Positions 1 through 6,771 of a stretch of 11,205 nt of DNA are shown piece after piece. The position numbers were made by a program, and so were the translations under genes. This DNA comes from Chitinophagaceae bacterium (GTDB taxonomy: Bacteria > Bacteroidota > Bacteroidia > Chitinophagales > Chitinophagaceae). Under the pieces are notes generated by a model, which did not search any database, was not told the DNA's origin, and saw only the letters and a program-made list of their open reading frames with translations. How positions within the stretch are numbered: position 1 is the first letter of the stretch; the number at the start of each line of letters is the position of its first letter. Location of the stretch: assembly GCA_008080615.1 (NCBI GenBank), contig VIKJ01000020.1:1-11205 (forward strand), read 5' to 3'.

Positions 1-1580
1 TGCTGTTTAGGGTGGGAGATGGAAAGAGTGGGGATATGAAGTTGAGTAAGTACCACTTTAGTGTAATTGAAGAGCTGTACATGCAGCGGGATGAGGAAGA
101 ATTATTTTTTCAATTAGAAGAAAAATATGAGCGCTTAAAAGGCAATCACTCCATTAAGCCAATACCTGCCCCTGCTCATTTGCAAGCCGTATTAAGGCCT
201 TATCAGGAAAGTGGGTTTCAGTGGTTAAATTATTTACGTGAAGTACAATGGGGCGGAATATTAGCAGATGATATGGGATTGGGTAAAACGATTCAGGCCC
301 TCAGCTTTATGCACCACTTGAAAGTGGAAAAGGGAACTTTGAAAGCCTTGGTAGTATGCCCTACAACGCTATTGTATAACTGGCAAAATGAAATAAAAAA
401 ATTCACCCCTAGTTTAACCTATTATATACACCACGGTGGGCTTAGGGTTAAGGAAGGCATTGCCGATGAAAATATTGATGTGATCATTACCACTTATGGT
501 ACGTTGAGAAGTGACATTAAGCAATTTGTAGAAGTGCAATTTGATTATGTAGTGTTAGATGAAAGCCAAGCAATTAAAAATCCGGCAAGTAAAGTAACCA
601 AAGCGGCTTCATTATTAAAAGCTACTAGCAGACTTTGCTTAAGTGGTACTCCTCTGCAAAACAATACCTTCGACATTTTTGCACAAATGAATTTTCTTAA
701 TCCTGGAATGTTGGGAAGTATGGAATTCTTTAAGCAAGAATTCTCTATACCCATTGATAAATTTGGTGAGAAAGAGCAGAAAGATCATTTGCGTAAACTC
801 TTGTATCCATTCATTCTTAGAAGAACTAAAGAGCAGGTTGCCAAAGACTTACCAGAAAAGCAAGAAATGGTGTTGTTCTGCGACATGGGCGATGAACAAA
901 GAAAAATTTACGAAGCATATAGAAACGATTATCGCGATAAGATTTTGGGTGTTGTAGAAAATCAAGGGATATCTAAATCGCAGTTAACCATATTGCAAGG
1001 GCTCATGAAACTGCGTCAAATATGTGATAGTCCGGCAATTGTAAAAGAAGAGGAAAGATTCCCCAATGTTTCTGTAAAACTAGAAGAGCTGGGTCGTGAA
1101 ATCACGGAGAATATTAGTAATCACAAGGCCTTAGTGTTCTCTCAGTTTTTAGGCATGCTTGCGTTGATTAAAGAGAAGATGAAAGAATTGGGCGTTGATT
1201 ACGAATACTTTGATGGAAGTAGTACAATTAACGAAAGGGAAAGAGCTATTCAACGTTTTCAAAATGACGACAATTGCAGGGTATTTTTAATTTCATTAAA
1301 AGCGGGTGGAGTGGGCTTAAACCTTACCGCCGCAGATTATGTATACATTGTAGATCCTTGGTGGAACCCAGCAGTAGAACAACAAGCTATTGATAGAACA
1401 CACCGAATTGGTCAAACAAAAAATATTTTTGCATACAGAATGATTTGTACGGATACCGTTGAAGACAAGATTTTAAAATTGCAAGAACGTAAAAGGAATT
1501 TAGCAAGGGAAGTAATTACAGATGACGAAGGATTTGTGAAAACACTTACCAAAGAAGATGTAGAGTATTTATTCAGCTAA
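1..1580 (+). CDS. SNF2-family DNA-dependent ATPase/helicase, C-terminal part (5' end outside window)
   Basis: The reading frame is open to the left edge (Leu-Phe-Arg precedes the first possible start, a GTG at 12), so the true start is probably outside the window. Residue numbers below count from that GTG. The Q-motif-like LRPYQ is at 61-65, Walker A GLGKT at 89-93, the DExx box DESQ at 183-186 and motif III SGTPLQNN at 211-218. The second RecA-like lobe has ALVFSQF at 373-379, the motif V region AGGVGLNLT at 431-439, and the arginine-finger motif DRTHRIGQ at 461-468. This order is diagnostic of Swi2/Snf2 ATPases, which translocate on duplex DNA and remodel protein-DNA complexes in the cytoplasm. 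Bacterial homologues are usually much longer, with N-terminal domains (often a SWIM zinc finger) that would lie upstream. The 152-base gap and unrelated next gene suggest it ends its own transcription unit. The family call is certain; the cellular role is unknown. Confidence 0.96.
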   Translation, partial: LFRVGDGKSGDMKLSKYHFSVIEELYMQRDEEELFFQLEEKYERLKGNHSIKPIPAPAHLQAVLRPYQESGFQWLNYLREVQWGGILADDMGLGKTIQALSFMHHLKVEKGTLKALVVCPTTLLYNWQNEIKKFTPSLTYYIHHGGLRVKEGIADENIDVIITTYGTLRSDIKQFVEVQFDYVVLDESQAIKNPASKVTKAASLLKATSRLCLSGTPLQNNTFDIFAQMNFLNPGMLGSMEFFKQEFSIPIDKFGEKEQKDHLRKLLYPFILRRTKEQVAKDLPEKQEMVLFCDMGDEQRKIYEAYRNDYRDKILGVVENQGISKSQLTILQGLMKLRQICDSPAIVKEEERFPNVSVKLEELGREITENISNHKALVFSQFLGMLALIKEKMKELGVDYEYFDGSSTINERERAIQRFQNDDNCRVFLISLKAGGVGLNLTAADYVYIVDPWWNPAVEQQAIDRTHRIGQTKNIFAYRMICTDTVEDKILKLQERKRNLAREVITDDEGFVKTLTKEDVEYLFS

Positions 1581-1617
1581 TTTTAAGGTTACCGATTCTC
1601 CTTTTATTCAATGCTTT

Positions 1618-1699
1618 TCACCGATTAGTGAGGCATGATTCACTATTATCATTATAGCTTGCCATTTATCACGAATGTGATTTGATTCATTTTTGGTGA
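1618..1699. promoter_or_regulatory. Cluster of TCAC/GTGA half-sites upstream of the outer-membrane protein gene
   Basis: The 152-base gap between the SNF2 and barrel genes holds six TCAC/GTGA tetramers, at 1618, 1628, 1640, 1669, 1677 and 1696. They form TAGTGA-N8-TCACTA (1626-1645), ATCAC-GAAT-GTGAT (1668-1681), and a looser ATTCA-N7-TGAAT (1685-1701). About one such tetramer would be expected by chance in a gap this size and composition (my rough estimate). This could be an operator array for the downstream gene, or the first palindrome could be a weak hairpin ending the SNF2 transcript, although no T-run follows it. The only approximate Bacteroidetes -7 element is CATTTTTG at 1688-1695, with no matching -33 box. 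Function is inferred. Confidence 0.3.
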
Positions 1700-1732
1700 A
1701 TTAATTTACTATCCATTAAGTGTAAATAGGTT

Positions 1733-4585
1733 ATGCGAAATTTATTAATAGGCGTCTTTTTATTTTTATTGCAAGCAGGGGCAACTGCTCAACAAACTGG
1801 TTCAATAAAAGGGAAGCTAATAGATACTATTGGCAAACAGGTGCTAAAAGATGCTTCTGTAACTGTTTTAAATGGAGGGGATTCTACTTTAGAAGTATTT
1901 GGTTTGTCTAAACAGGATGGAAGTTTTTTGGTAGAAAATATTCCTTTGGGTTGGATGATTTTGCAAATTAAATTTCAAGGCTATGAACCAATTGCAAAAA
2001 AAATAAATTTCACCAAGGAAAATAGTAAAATTGATCTTGGCTTGGTTTACCTTAATATAAACGCCAATGATTTGGGTAATGTAACTGTAACACAATCCCC
2101 CATTATTATTAAAAAAGATACGGTAGAATTTAGTGCTTCTAGTTTTAAAACAAAACCCAATGCCGTGATGGAAGACCTGTTGAAAAAACTTCCAGGTGTG
2201 CAGGTAGATAAAGATGGTACGGTAAAGTCTCAGGGAGAACAAGTACAAAGAGTTTTGGTAGATGGGAAAAGATTTTTTGGGGATGATCCAAAACTGGCAA
2301 CCAAAAATTTACCACCCGACATGATCGATAAGATTCAGGTTTTTGATGCGCTGAGTGATCAAAGTGCTTTTACAGGATTTGATGATGGCAATAGAATTAA
2401 AACCATCAATATCACTACAAAAAAAGACAAACGTAAAGGCTATTTCGGAAGGGCTTCTGTAGGCGCAGGTTCCGACAGTAACGAAGGGTTGTATGATAAT
2501 AGTTTAAACATAAGCCATTTTAATGGAGACATGCAATTAACCCTTACCGGCCAAGGCAATAATGTAAATAAGCAAAACTTTAGCGTTCAAGATTTATTGG
2601 GTTCATTGGGTGGTGGTGGGAATGCTGGTGGCGGTGGAAGAAATGGTGGCGGTGGTGCTGCAATTAGCGGATTGTTGGGTACCGGAAGTGGTGGTGGAAT
2701 TGTAAAAACTTGGGCAACTGGGTTAAACTATAAAGATATTTGGGGCAAGAAAACAACCATATCGGGCAGTTATTTTTTTAATGATCAAAAAACCTATCGA
2801 GATCAAGATACCTACACTCAAAATTTAATTCCTGGTAATCCTGATTCTTCCATTTTCAATTCCCAAATACAGAATTCGATTACCCATAATCAAAATCATC
2901 GAATCAATTTTAATATTGAACATCAGTTTGATTCGGTTAATTCACTCATCATCAGACCGAATATCAGTTTTCAACATACAGACGCGCAAACTGCTCAAAC
3001 AACTAGCTCTACCAAGGGTATCGCTAAGTTTTTAAATAGTTCTAATGCTTCCACAGATAGAGTTAGTGATGGGTACAATGCCAGTATTGAAGCTACTTTC
3101 AGGCATCGCTTTGCTAAAAAAGGAAGAACATATTCAATAGCTTTTAATCTAGGAAAAAGTGCCAATGATGGAAATAATGCCAATTATTCTATCAATAATT
3201 ATTTTAATACAGCCACTGCATTTTCCGATACCATTAATCAACGTGGCATTACCAATAGAGATGCAAGTACGTTTAGTACTACATTATCTTACACTGAGCC
3301 AATCGGGAAAAATCAAATACTAGAGTTTAATTATAACTACAATACCAATATCAATAATGCTGGTACAAAAACTTTTGCGCTCAATAAATCAACCAATCAA
3401 TATGATGTGGTGGTGCCCAATTTAACCAACGAGTTTGAAAATACATTTACAGCCAATAGGGTTACATTGAATTATCGTTTTCAAAATGCCAAATACAATT
3501 TTAGTATTGGAACAGGTGTACAATCTGGAGATTTGATTAGTAAAAATCTTACAAAAGACAGTTCCATTGAACAGCATTTTGTAAACTTTTTTCCTACGAT
3601 GAATTTCAGATATGATTTTTCTAGAACAAAAAATTTACGCATATTCTACAACGGAAGAACAGGTCAACCTACTGCGGCACAATTGCAACCAGTGGTAGAT
3701 AATTCTAATCCACTCAATATTAGAACAGGCAATCCAGCGTTAGGCCAGCAGTTTATTCATACGTTCCGAATTTTGTATAATTCATTTGATATGGTTACTC
3801 AGCGGTTGGTTTTTGCAACCATCAATGCCAACTTTACCGATAACGATATTCAAAATTCTACCGTGTTTTTACCTAATGGAGGGCAAATAACCAAGCCAGT
3901 GAATTTAAATGGTACATACAATATCAATGGATTTTTTAATTACGGTTTCCCTTTAAAAAAGCCCAAGAGCAATTTAAATTTTTCCTTGAATATAGGTAGA
4001 TCTCAAAGCCAAACCTTGGTTAACCAACAAAGTAATTACACACGCAATACTTCAACGGGGTTTAATGCCTCTTTCACTACTAATTTGAAAGAAAATTTTG
4101 ACATGAATTTTAGTTCTAACTCTAATTTCACATTTGCTAGATATACATTACAGCCAGAACAGAATGGTGATTTTTTTACTCAAACATTTTCTGCTGAGCC
4201 CACTTATTATACCAAGAATGGTTGGGTCATTTCTTCTGATTTTAGTTATGTAAAAAATACCGGTAGGTCTGAAGGGTATAATACCAGCATGCCTTTGTGG
4301 AGTGCAAGTATTGCAAAGCAATTATTTAAGAAGAAAGAAGGAGAGATTAAATTCATTGTGTTCGACTTGTTAAATCAAAACCTCAGTATTACCCGAAATG
4401 TTACTGGAAATACCATTCAAGACGTATCTACAAGAGTATTGAAGCGTTATTTCATGATTAGCTTCACTTATAATTTGCGCCGATTTGGTGCGCAGGGTGC
4501 TCAACAAAGAAATCCTATGATGGATATGTTTAGAGGCAACCGCCCACCTGGAGGTATGAATATGATCAGAAATTTTAGGCAATAG
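1733..4585 (+). CDS. Outer-membrane beta-barrel protein, TonB-receptor-like, with CarboxypepD_reg-like N-terminal domain
   Basis: A 950-residue protein of the Bacteroidetes outer-membrane beta-barrel family (OMP_b-brl type). A signal peptide covers residues 1-19: basic MR, a hydrophobic LLIGVFLFLL core, and an ATA cleavage motif before QQ. Residues about 22-110 resemble a carboxypeptidase-regulatory-like domain (GSIKGKLID start, DASVTVL, GSFLVENIPLG, GYEP). Residues about 115-232 resemble a TonB-receptor plug (DLLKKLPGVQVDKDG, VLVDGKRFFGDDP, then IKTINITTKK). The rest alternates short polar and aromatic strands typical of a barrel, interrupted by a glycine-rich insert at 293-322. The C-terminus is a Met/Gly/Arg-rich tail (MMDMFRGNRPPGG), which I infer is exposed or periplasmic. 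An A-rich stretch with AGG lies just before the ATG, but there is no strong Shine-Dalgarno. No SusD-like partner is adjacent, so a glycan-import role is not supported and the ligand is unknown. It may be a structural or transport barrel; localisation is well supported, function is not. Confidence 0.92.
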   Translation: MRNLLIGVFLFLLQAGATAQQTGSIKGKLIDTIGKQVLKDASVTVLNGGDSTLEVFGLSKQDGSFLVENIPLGWMILQIKFQGYEPIAKKINFTKENSKIDLGLVYLNINANDLGNVTVTQSPIIIKKDTVEFSASSFKTKPNAVMEDLLKKLPGVQVDKDGTVKSQGEQVQRVLVDGKRFFGDDPKLATKNLPPDMIDKIQVFDALSDQSAFTGFDDGNRIKTINITTKKDKRKGYFGRASVGAGSDSNEGLYDNSLNISHFNGDMQLTLTGQGNNVNKQNFSVQDLLGSLGGGGNAGGGGRNGGGGAAISGLLGTGSGGGIVKTWATGLNYKDIWGKKTTISGSYFFNDQKTYRDQDTYTQNLIPGNPDSSIFNSQIQNSITHNQNHRINFNIEHQFDSVNSLIIRPNISFQHTDAQTAQTTSSTKGIAKFLNSSNASTDRVSDGYNASIEATFRHRFAKKGRTYSIAFNLGKSANDGNNANYSINNYFNTATAFSDTINQRGITNRDASTFSTTLSYTEPIGKNQILEFNYNYNTNINNAGTKTFALNKSTNQYDVVVPNLTNEFENTFTANRVTLNYRFQNAKYNFSIGTGVQSGDLISKNLTKDSSIEQHFVNFFPTMNFRYDFSRTKNLRIFYNGRTGQPTAAQLQPVVDNSNPLNIRTGNPALGQQFIHTFRILYNSFDMVTQRLVFATINANFTDNDIQNSTVFLPNGGQITKPVNLNGTYNINGFFNYGFPLKKPKSNLNFSLNIGRSQSQTLVNQQSNYTRNTSTGFNASFTTNLKENFDMNFSSNSNFTFARYTLQPEQNGDFFTQTFSAEPTYYTKNGWVISSDFSYVKNTGRSEGYNTSMPLWSASIAKQLFKKKEGEIKFIVFDLLNQNLSITRNVTGNTIQDVSTRVLKRYFMISFTYNLRRFGAQGAQQRNPMMDMFRGNRPPGGMNMIRNFRQ
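2609..2698 (+). repeat. Glycine-rich low-complexity insert in the barrel protein
   Basis: GGT/GGC/GGA-rich DNA encodes runs GGGG, GGGG, GGGG and GGG separated by short spacers (residues 293-322). It sits between early barrel strands, so it probably forms a flexible loop. The imperfect GGTGGN iterations are the kind that expand or contract by slippage. Confidence 0.75.
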
Positions 4586-4627
4586 TGTTCAAATTGAGTG
4601 TCCAAGCCTTCTTAACAGGTATTTAAT

Positions 4628-4648
4628 GTATAAAATGACCATTTATAC
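4628..4648. promoter_or_regulatory. Palindrome GTATAAA-N7-TTTATAC, candidate operator of the arginine operon
   Basis: A perfect 7-base inverted repeat with a 7-base spacer (4628-4634 and 4642-4648) ends 11 bases before the candidate -7 element, so it covers the region where a -33 box is expected. A site here could bind a repressor or an activator. It is AT-rich and of a size compatible with an ArgR-like box, but it does not match the enterobacterial ARG box closely. No regulator gene is visible in the window. It could also be a weak hairpin at the 3' end of the preceding transcript, but no T-run follows. Confidence 0.3.
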
Positions 4649-4659
4649 TTCAAATGCGT

Positions 4660-4667
4660 TAAATTTG
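4660..4667 (+). promoter_or_regulatory. Bacteroidetes-type -7 promoter element (TAAATTTG) for the arginine leader/operon
   Basis: TAAATTTG matches the Bacteroidetes primary sigma factor -7 consensus TAnnTTTG exactly. Transcription would then begin roughly at 4672-4676, about ten bases before the leader ATG at 4683. No clear TTTG -33 box is present at the right spacing, where the palindrome at 4628-4648 sits instead. That would fit a promoter needing help or subject to repression. Assigned by motif and position only. Confidence 0.5.
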
Positions 4668-4682
4668 CACTCTTAATTAAAG

Positions 4683-4790
4683 ATGAGCTTAACTACAATA
4701 TATCCTTTCATTACAACCAATCGTTCATTATTTGTTGAACAGTTGAGTTTTCCTTTCAATGTATTGCCGCGACCTCGACGTGGATTCTGA
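4683..4790 (+). CDS. Putative 35-residue arginine leader peptide
   Basis: An ATG just after the candidate promoter opens a 35-codon ORF ending LPRPRRGF and TGA. Arginines are at 14, 30, 32 and 33; three fall within four codons (CGA-CCT-CGA-CGT, 4770-4781) just before the stop. All four Arg codons are CGN, whereas the neighbouring genes often use AGA. The stop codon lies inside the left arm of a strong hairpin (4787-4822), and the next gene begins an arginine-biosynthesis operon. This matches translated amino-acid attenuator leaders such as those of trp, his and leu operons: ribosome stalling at Arg codons would report low charged tRNA-Arg. The peptide itself probably has no function. The ORF could be fortuitous, since it also carries many non-Arg residues and 35 codons is short. 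The evidence is codon placement and context, not homology. Confidence 0.55.
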   Translation: MSLTTIYPFITTNRSLFVEQLSFPFNVLPRPRRGF

Positions 4791-4822
4791 TAGGACGAGC
4801 AATTGGCAATTGCCCCTATCAG
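4787..4822 (+). promoter_or_regulatory. Strong RNA hairpin beginning at the leader stop codon
   Basis: CTGATAGG (4787-4794) pairs perfectly with CCTATCAG (4815-4822). Inside, GCAATT (4799-4804) pairs with AATTGC (4808-4813) around a 3-base loop, giving 8 + 6 base pairs separated by an asymmetric internal loop (4 and 1 bases). It lies in a GC-rich island: 4761-4860 is 51% G+C by count, against 28% for 4581-4680. The TGA stop is within the left arm, so a terminating ribosome would open it, while one paused at the first Arg codon of the cluster would leave it free to form. No T-run follows directly, so it reads better as an antiterminator or sensor stem than as a terminator. Confidence 0.65.
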
Positions 4823-4880
4823 TGGAAATTCCCCGAAATTGTATTAGGTAGAGGCCCCTCGATTATTCTTATTAATTTTT
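4812..4880 (+). promoter_or_regulatory. Candidate competing fold and U-rich tract (possible attenuator terminator)
   Basis: GCCCCTATC (4812-4820), the right side of the first hairpin, can pair instead with GGTAGAGGC (4847-4855), with one C-A mismatch and one G-U pair. GAGG/CCTC (4851-4860) is a second, very short option. A U-rich tract follows at 4862-4880. The two folds are mutually exclusive, as an attenuator needs. However, the alternative stem has a 26-base loop and is separated from the U-rich tract by several bases, so it is not a convincing intrinsic terminator as read. Confidence 0.25.
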
Positions 4881-4886
4881 AGTACG

Positions 4887-5561
4887 TTGGAACAGCAAAT
4901 CATTGTTCGTGTAGCAAATAGTAATGACACTCATTACGCATCAATTATTACAGATGAAATGGAATCTTCTGCAAAAGCCAGAGGAACTGGTATTGCTAAA
5001 AGAAGCCCTGAATATGTGGCCCAAAAAATGGTGGAAGGAAAAGCCGTTATTGCGCTTGAGCAAGATGGTAGCTGGATAGGATTTTGTTATATAGAAGTTT
5101 GGGGGCATGAACAGTTTGTAGCCAATAGCGGATTAATTGTAGCACCCAAATACCGAAAGAGTGGCGTAGCAAAACAGATTAAGCAAACCATTTTCAATCT
5201 CTCTAGAAAAAAATATCCGCAGGCAAAAATATTTGGATTAACTACCGGATTAGCTGTAATGAAAATCAATAGCGATTTGGGGTATGAACCCGTTACTTAT
5301 AGCGAACTAACTGATGACGAAGAGTTTTGGGCCGGTTGCAAAAGCTGTGTGAATTATGATATTCTCATGAGTAAAGAACGTAAAAATTGTATGTGCACTG
5401 CGATGCTGTACGATCCTACTGATCATTTTGAACCTGCAGAAACTTCTCAGGAGTTTAAGCAGAATTCAAAACTGTATGAGCGTTTCATGAAAATAAAGCA
5501 GAGCAAGCTCTTAAAGTTTTTCAGAAAAAAAACATTCTTTAGTATTTTTTTAAATTATTAA
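4887..5561 (+). CDS. GNAT-family N-acyltransferase, probable first enzyme of arginine synthesis (N-acylglutamate synthase)
   Basis: A 224-residue single-domain GNAT protein. The first strand is IIVRVA (5-10), the acceptor-side helix covers about 15-30, and the central strands are VIALEQDGSWIGFCYIEVW and FVANSGLIV. Acyl-CoA motif A is VAPKYRKSGVA at 85-95 (the R/QxxGxG/A type), and the later element is LGYEPV at 131-136. A C-terminal extension carries CxxC at 151-154 and CxC at 168-170. It lacks the amino-acid-kinase domain of E. coli ArgA. The TTG at 4887 is chosen because the first beta strand needs it: an in-frame stop lies at 4845, and no ATG occurs before codon 25. Leading the operon, it most likely transfers an acyl group from acyl-CoA to glutamate. 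As I recall, genetics in Bacteroides thetaiotaomicron assigned this step to a related GNAT. Succinyl-CoA is favoured over acetyl-CoA because of the ArgF' active site. The fold is certain; the substrate is inferred. It ends 10 bases before argG. Confidence 0.88.
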   Translation: MEQQIIVRVANSNDTHYASIITDEMESSAKARGTGIAKRSPEYVAQKMVEGKAVIALEQDGSWIGFCYIEVWGHEQFVANSGLIVAPKYRKSGVAKQIKQTIFNLSRKKYPQAKIFGLTTGLAVMKINSDLGYEPVTYSELTDDEEFWAGCKSCVNYDILMSKERKNCMCTAMLYDPTDHFEPAETSQEFKQNSKLYERFMKIKQSKLLKFFRKKTFFSIFLNY

Positions 5562-5571
5562 CCAGCAAATT

Positions 5572-6771
5572 ATGCAAGCAAAAAAACTGGTACTCGGATT
5601 TAGTGGGGGTTTAGATACAACCTATTGTGCGCTTTATCTTTCGCAAGAAAAAGGCTATGAAGTTCATAGTGTAATTGTAAATACAGGTGGTTTTACCAAA
5701 GAAGAATTAGATCAGGTAGAACGCCACGCATATGCTTTGGGTGTTAAAACACATACTACTGTTGATGCAGTAAAAAGCTATTATGATCGTATTATTAAAT
5801 ACCTCATTTTTGGAAATGTATTAAAAAATAATACCTACCCTTTAAGTGTAAGTGCAGAAAGATTAAGCCAGGCAGTACATATTGCCGAACATGCACAAAA
5901 GCTTGGTGCAGTAGCTGTAGCACATGGAAGTACAGGTGCTGGAAATGACCAAGTTCGTTTTGATATGATTTTTAATATCATGATTCCTGGAGTTGAAATC
6001 ATTACACCTATCCGCGATTTGAAATTGAGTAGGGAAGAAGAAATTACTTACCTGAAAGCAAAAGGAGTTCAACTGAATTTTGAAAAAGCTGCATACTCCA
6101 TTAATAAAGGACTTTGGGGAACCAGTGTAGGTGGTAAAGAAACCTTGCATTCAAAAGGGCTTTTACCAGAATCAGCATGGCCCACTCAAGTAAGCAAAAC
6201 GGAGGAAGAAACATTGACCATTGGTTTTGAAAATGGAGAAATAAAAACAGTGAATTCAACACCGTATAATCATCCATCAGAAGCCATATTAGCCATCCAA
6301 GCTATTGCTGGCGCATACGGTATTGGAAGAGATATACATGTGGGTGATACCATTATTGGAATAAAGGGAAGGGTTGGTTTTGAAGCAGCTGCACCAATGG
6401 TAATTATTAAAGCGCATCATGCTTTAGAAAAACATGTATTAACCAAGTGGCAGTTAAGCTGGAAAGATCAATTGGCACAATTTTACGGTAACTGGTTACA
6501 TGAAGGACAAATCATGGATCCAGTGATGCGTGATATTGAAGCATACTTGCAAAATTCGCAAGCGCATGTAACTGGTGAAGTGTCTATTCAATTGTTGCCT
6601 TATCGTTTTCAAATAATTGGTATAGAATCTAAGTTCGATTTAATGAGCAGTAAGTTTGGAAAGTATGGCGAAATGAATACGGGATGGTCGGGCGAAGATG
6701 TACGCGGGTTCTCTAAGATTTTTGGTAATCAAACCGCAATCTATCACAATATTAAATCTACTGCTCAATGA
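5572..6771 (+). CDS. argG: Argininosuccinate synthase
   Basis: Joins citrulline and aspartate using ATP to give argininosuccinate, the penultimate step of arginine synthesis, in the cytoplasm. At 399 residues it is full length for the common bacterial type. The N-type PP-loop FSGGLDT is at 10-16, and the nucleotide/aspartate motif HGSTGAGNDQVRFD at 118-131. Ser176 and Ser185, nine apart around GLWGTS, match the pair of citrulline-contacting serines in the family. Two signatures diverge from the usual form: TGAGND replaces TGKGND, and SINKGLWGTS replaces the usual SxDxNLWGxS, followed by VGGKE instead of an E-G-G type segment. I believe this is a clade variant rather than damage. Its stop overlaps the argC start in an ATGA junction, so translation is probably coupled. 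It is unusual that the late-step gene is second in the operon, before argC. Confidence 0.95.
   Translation: MQAKKLVLGFSGGLDTTYCALYLSQEKGYEVHSVIVNTGGFTKEELDQVERHAYALGVKTHTTVDAVKSYYDRIIKYLIFGNVLKNNTYPLSVSAERLSQAVHIAEHAQKLGAVAVAHGSTGAGNDQVRFDMIFNIMIPGVEIITPIRDLKLSREEEITYLKAKGVQLNFEKAAYSINKGLWGTSVGGKETLHSKGLLPESAWPTQVSKTEEETLTIGFENGEIKTVNSTPYNHPSEAILAIQAIAGAYGIGRDIHVGDTIIGIKGRVGFEAAAPMVIIKAHHALEKHVLTKWQLSWKDQLAQFYGNWLHEGQIMDPVMRDIEAYLQNSQAHVTGEVSIQLLPYRFQIIGIESKFDLMSSKFGKYGEMNTGWSGEDVRGFSKIFGNQTAIYHNIKSTAQ

Noticed and set aside
754..957. 67-codon + strand ORF inside the SNF2 gene
   Set aside because: Out-of-frame within the helicase motifs, which are intact in the main frame; no sign of a frameshift.
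1889..2248. 119-codon ORF on the minus strand inside the barrel gene
   Set aside because: It lies fully opposite a well-supported coding region, has no recognisable domain, and its composition is that of reversed coding sequence.
4586..4640. Possible intrinsic terminator after the barrel gene
   Set aside because: No GC-rich stem followed by a T-run; the only palindrome (4628-4648) is AT-rich and lies by the next promoter.
4787..4822. Hairpin read as a mobile-element end or MITE remnant
   Set aside because: No target-site duplication, no partner repeat in the window, and its position at the leader stop codon is better explained by RNA control.
4959..4961. ATG as the start of the GNAT protein
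   Set aside because: It would remove the first beta strand and the start of the acceptor helix of the fold, both visible in frame upstream.
5525..5532. Run of eight A near the 3' end of the GNAT gene as a possible slippage or frameshift site
   Set aside because: A shift would change only the last few residues, and the following gene has its own ATG, so no meaningful product is gained.
5863..6150. 95-codon minus-strand ORF inside argG
   Set aside because: Antisense to the conserved core of argG, with no start context or family features; a shadow.
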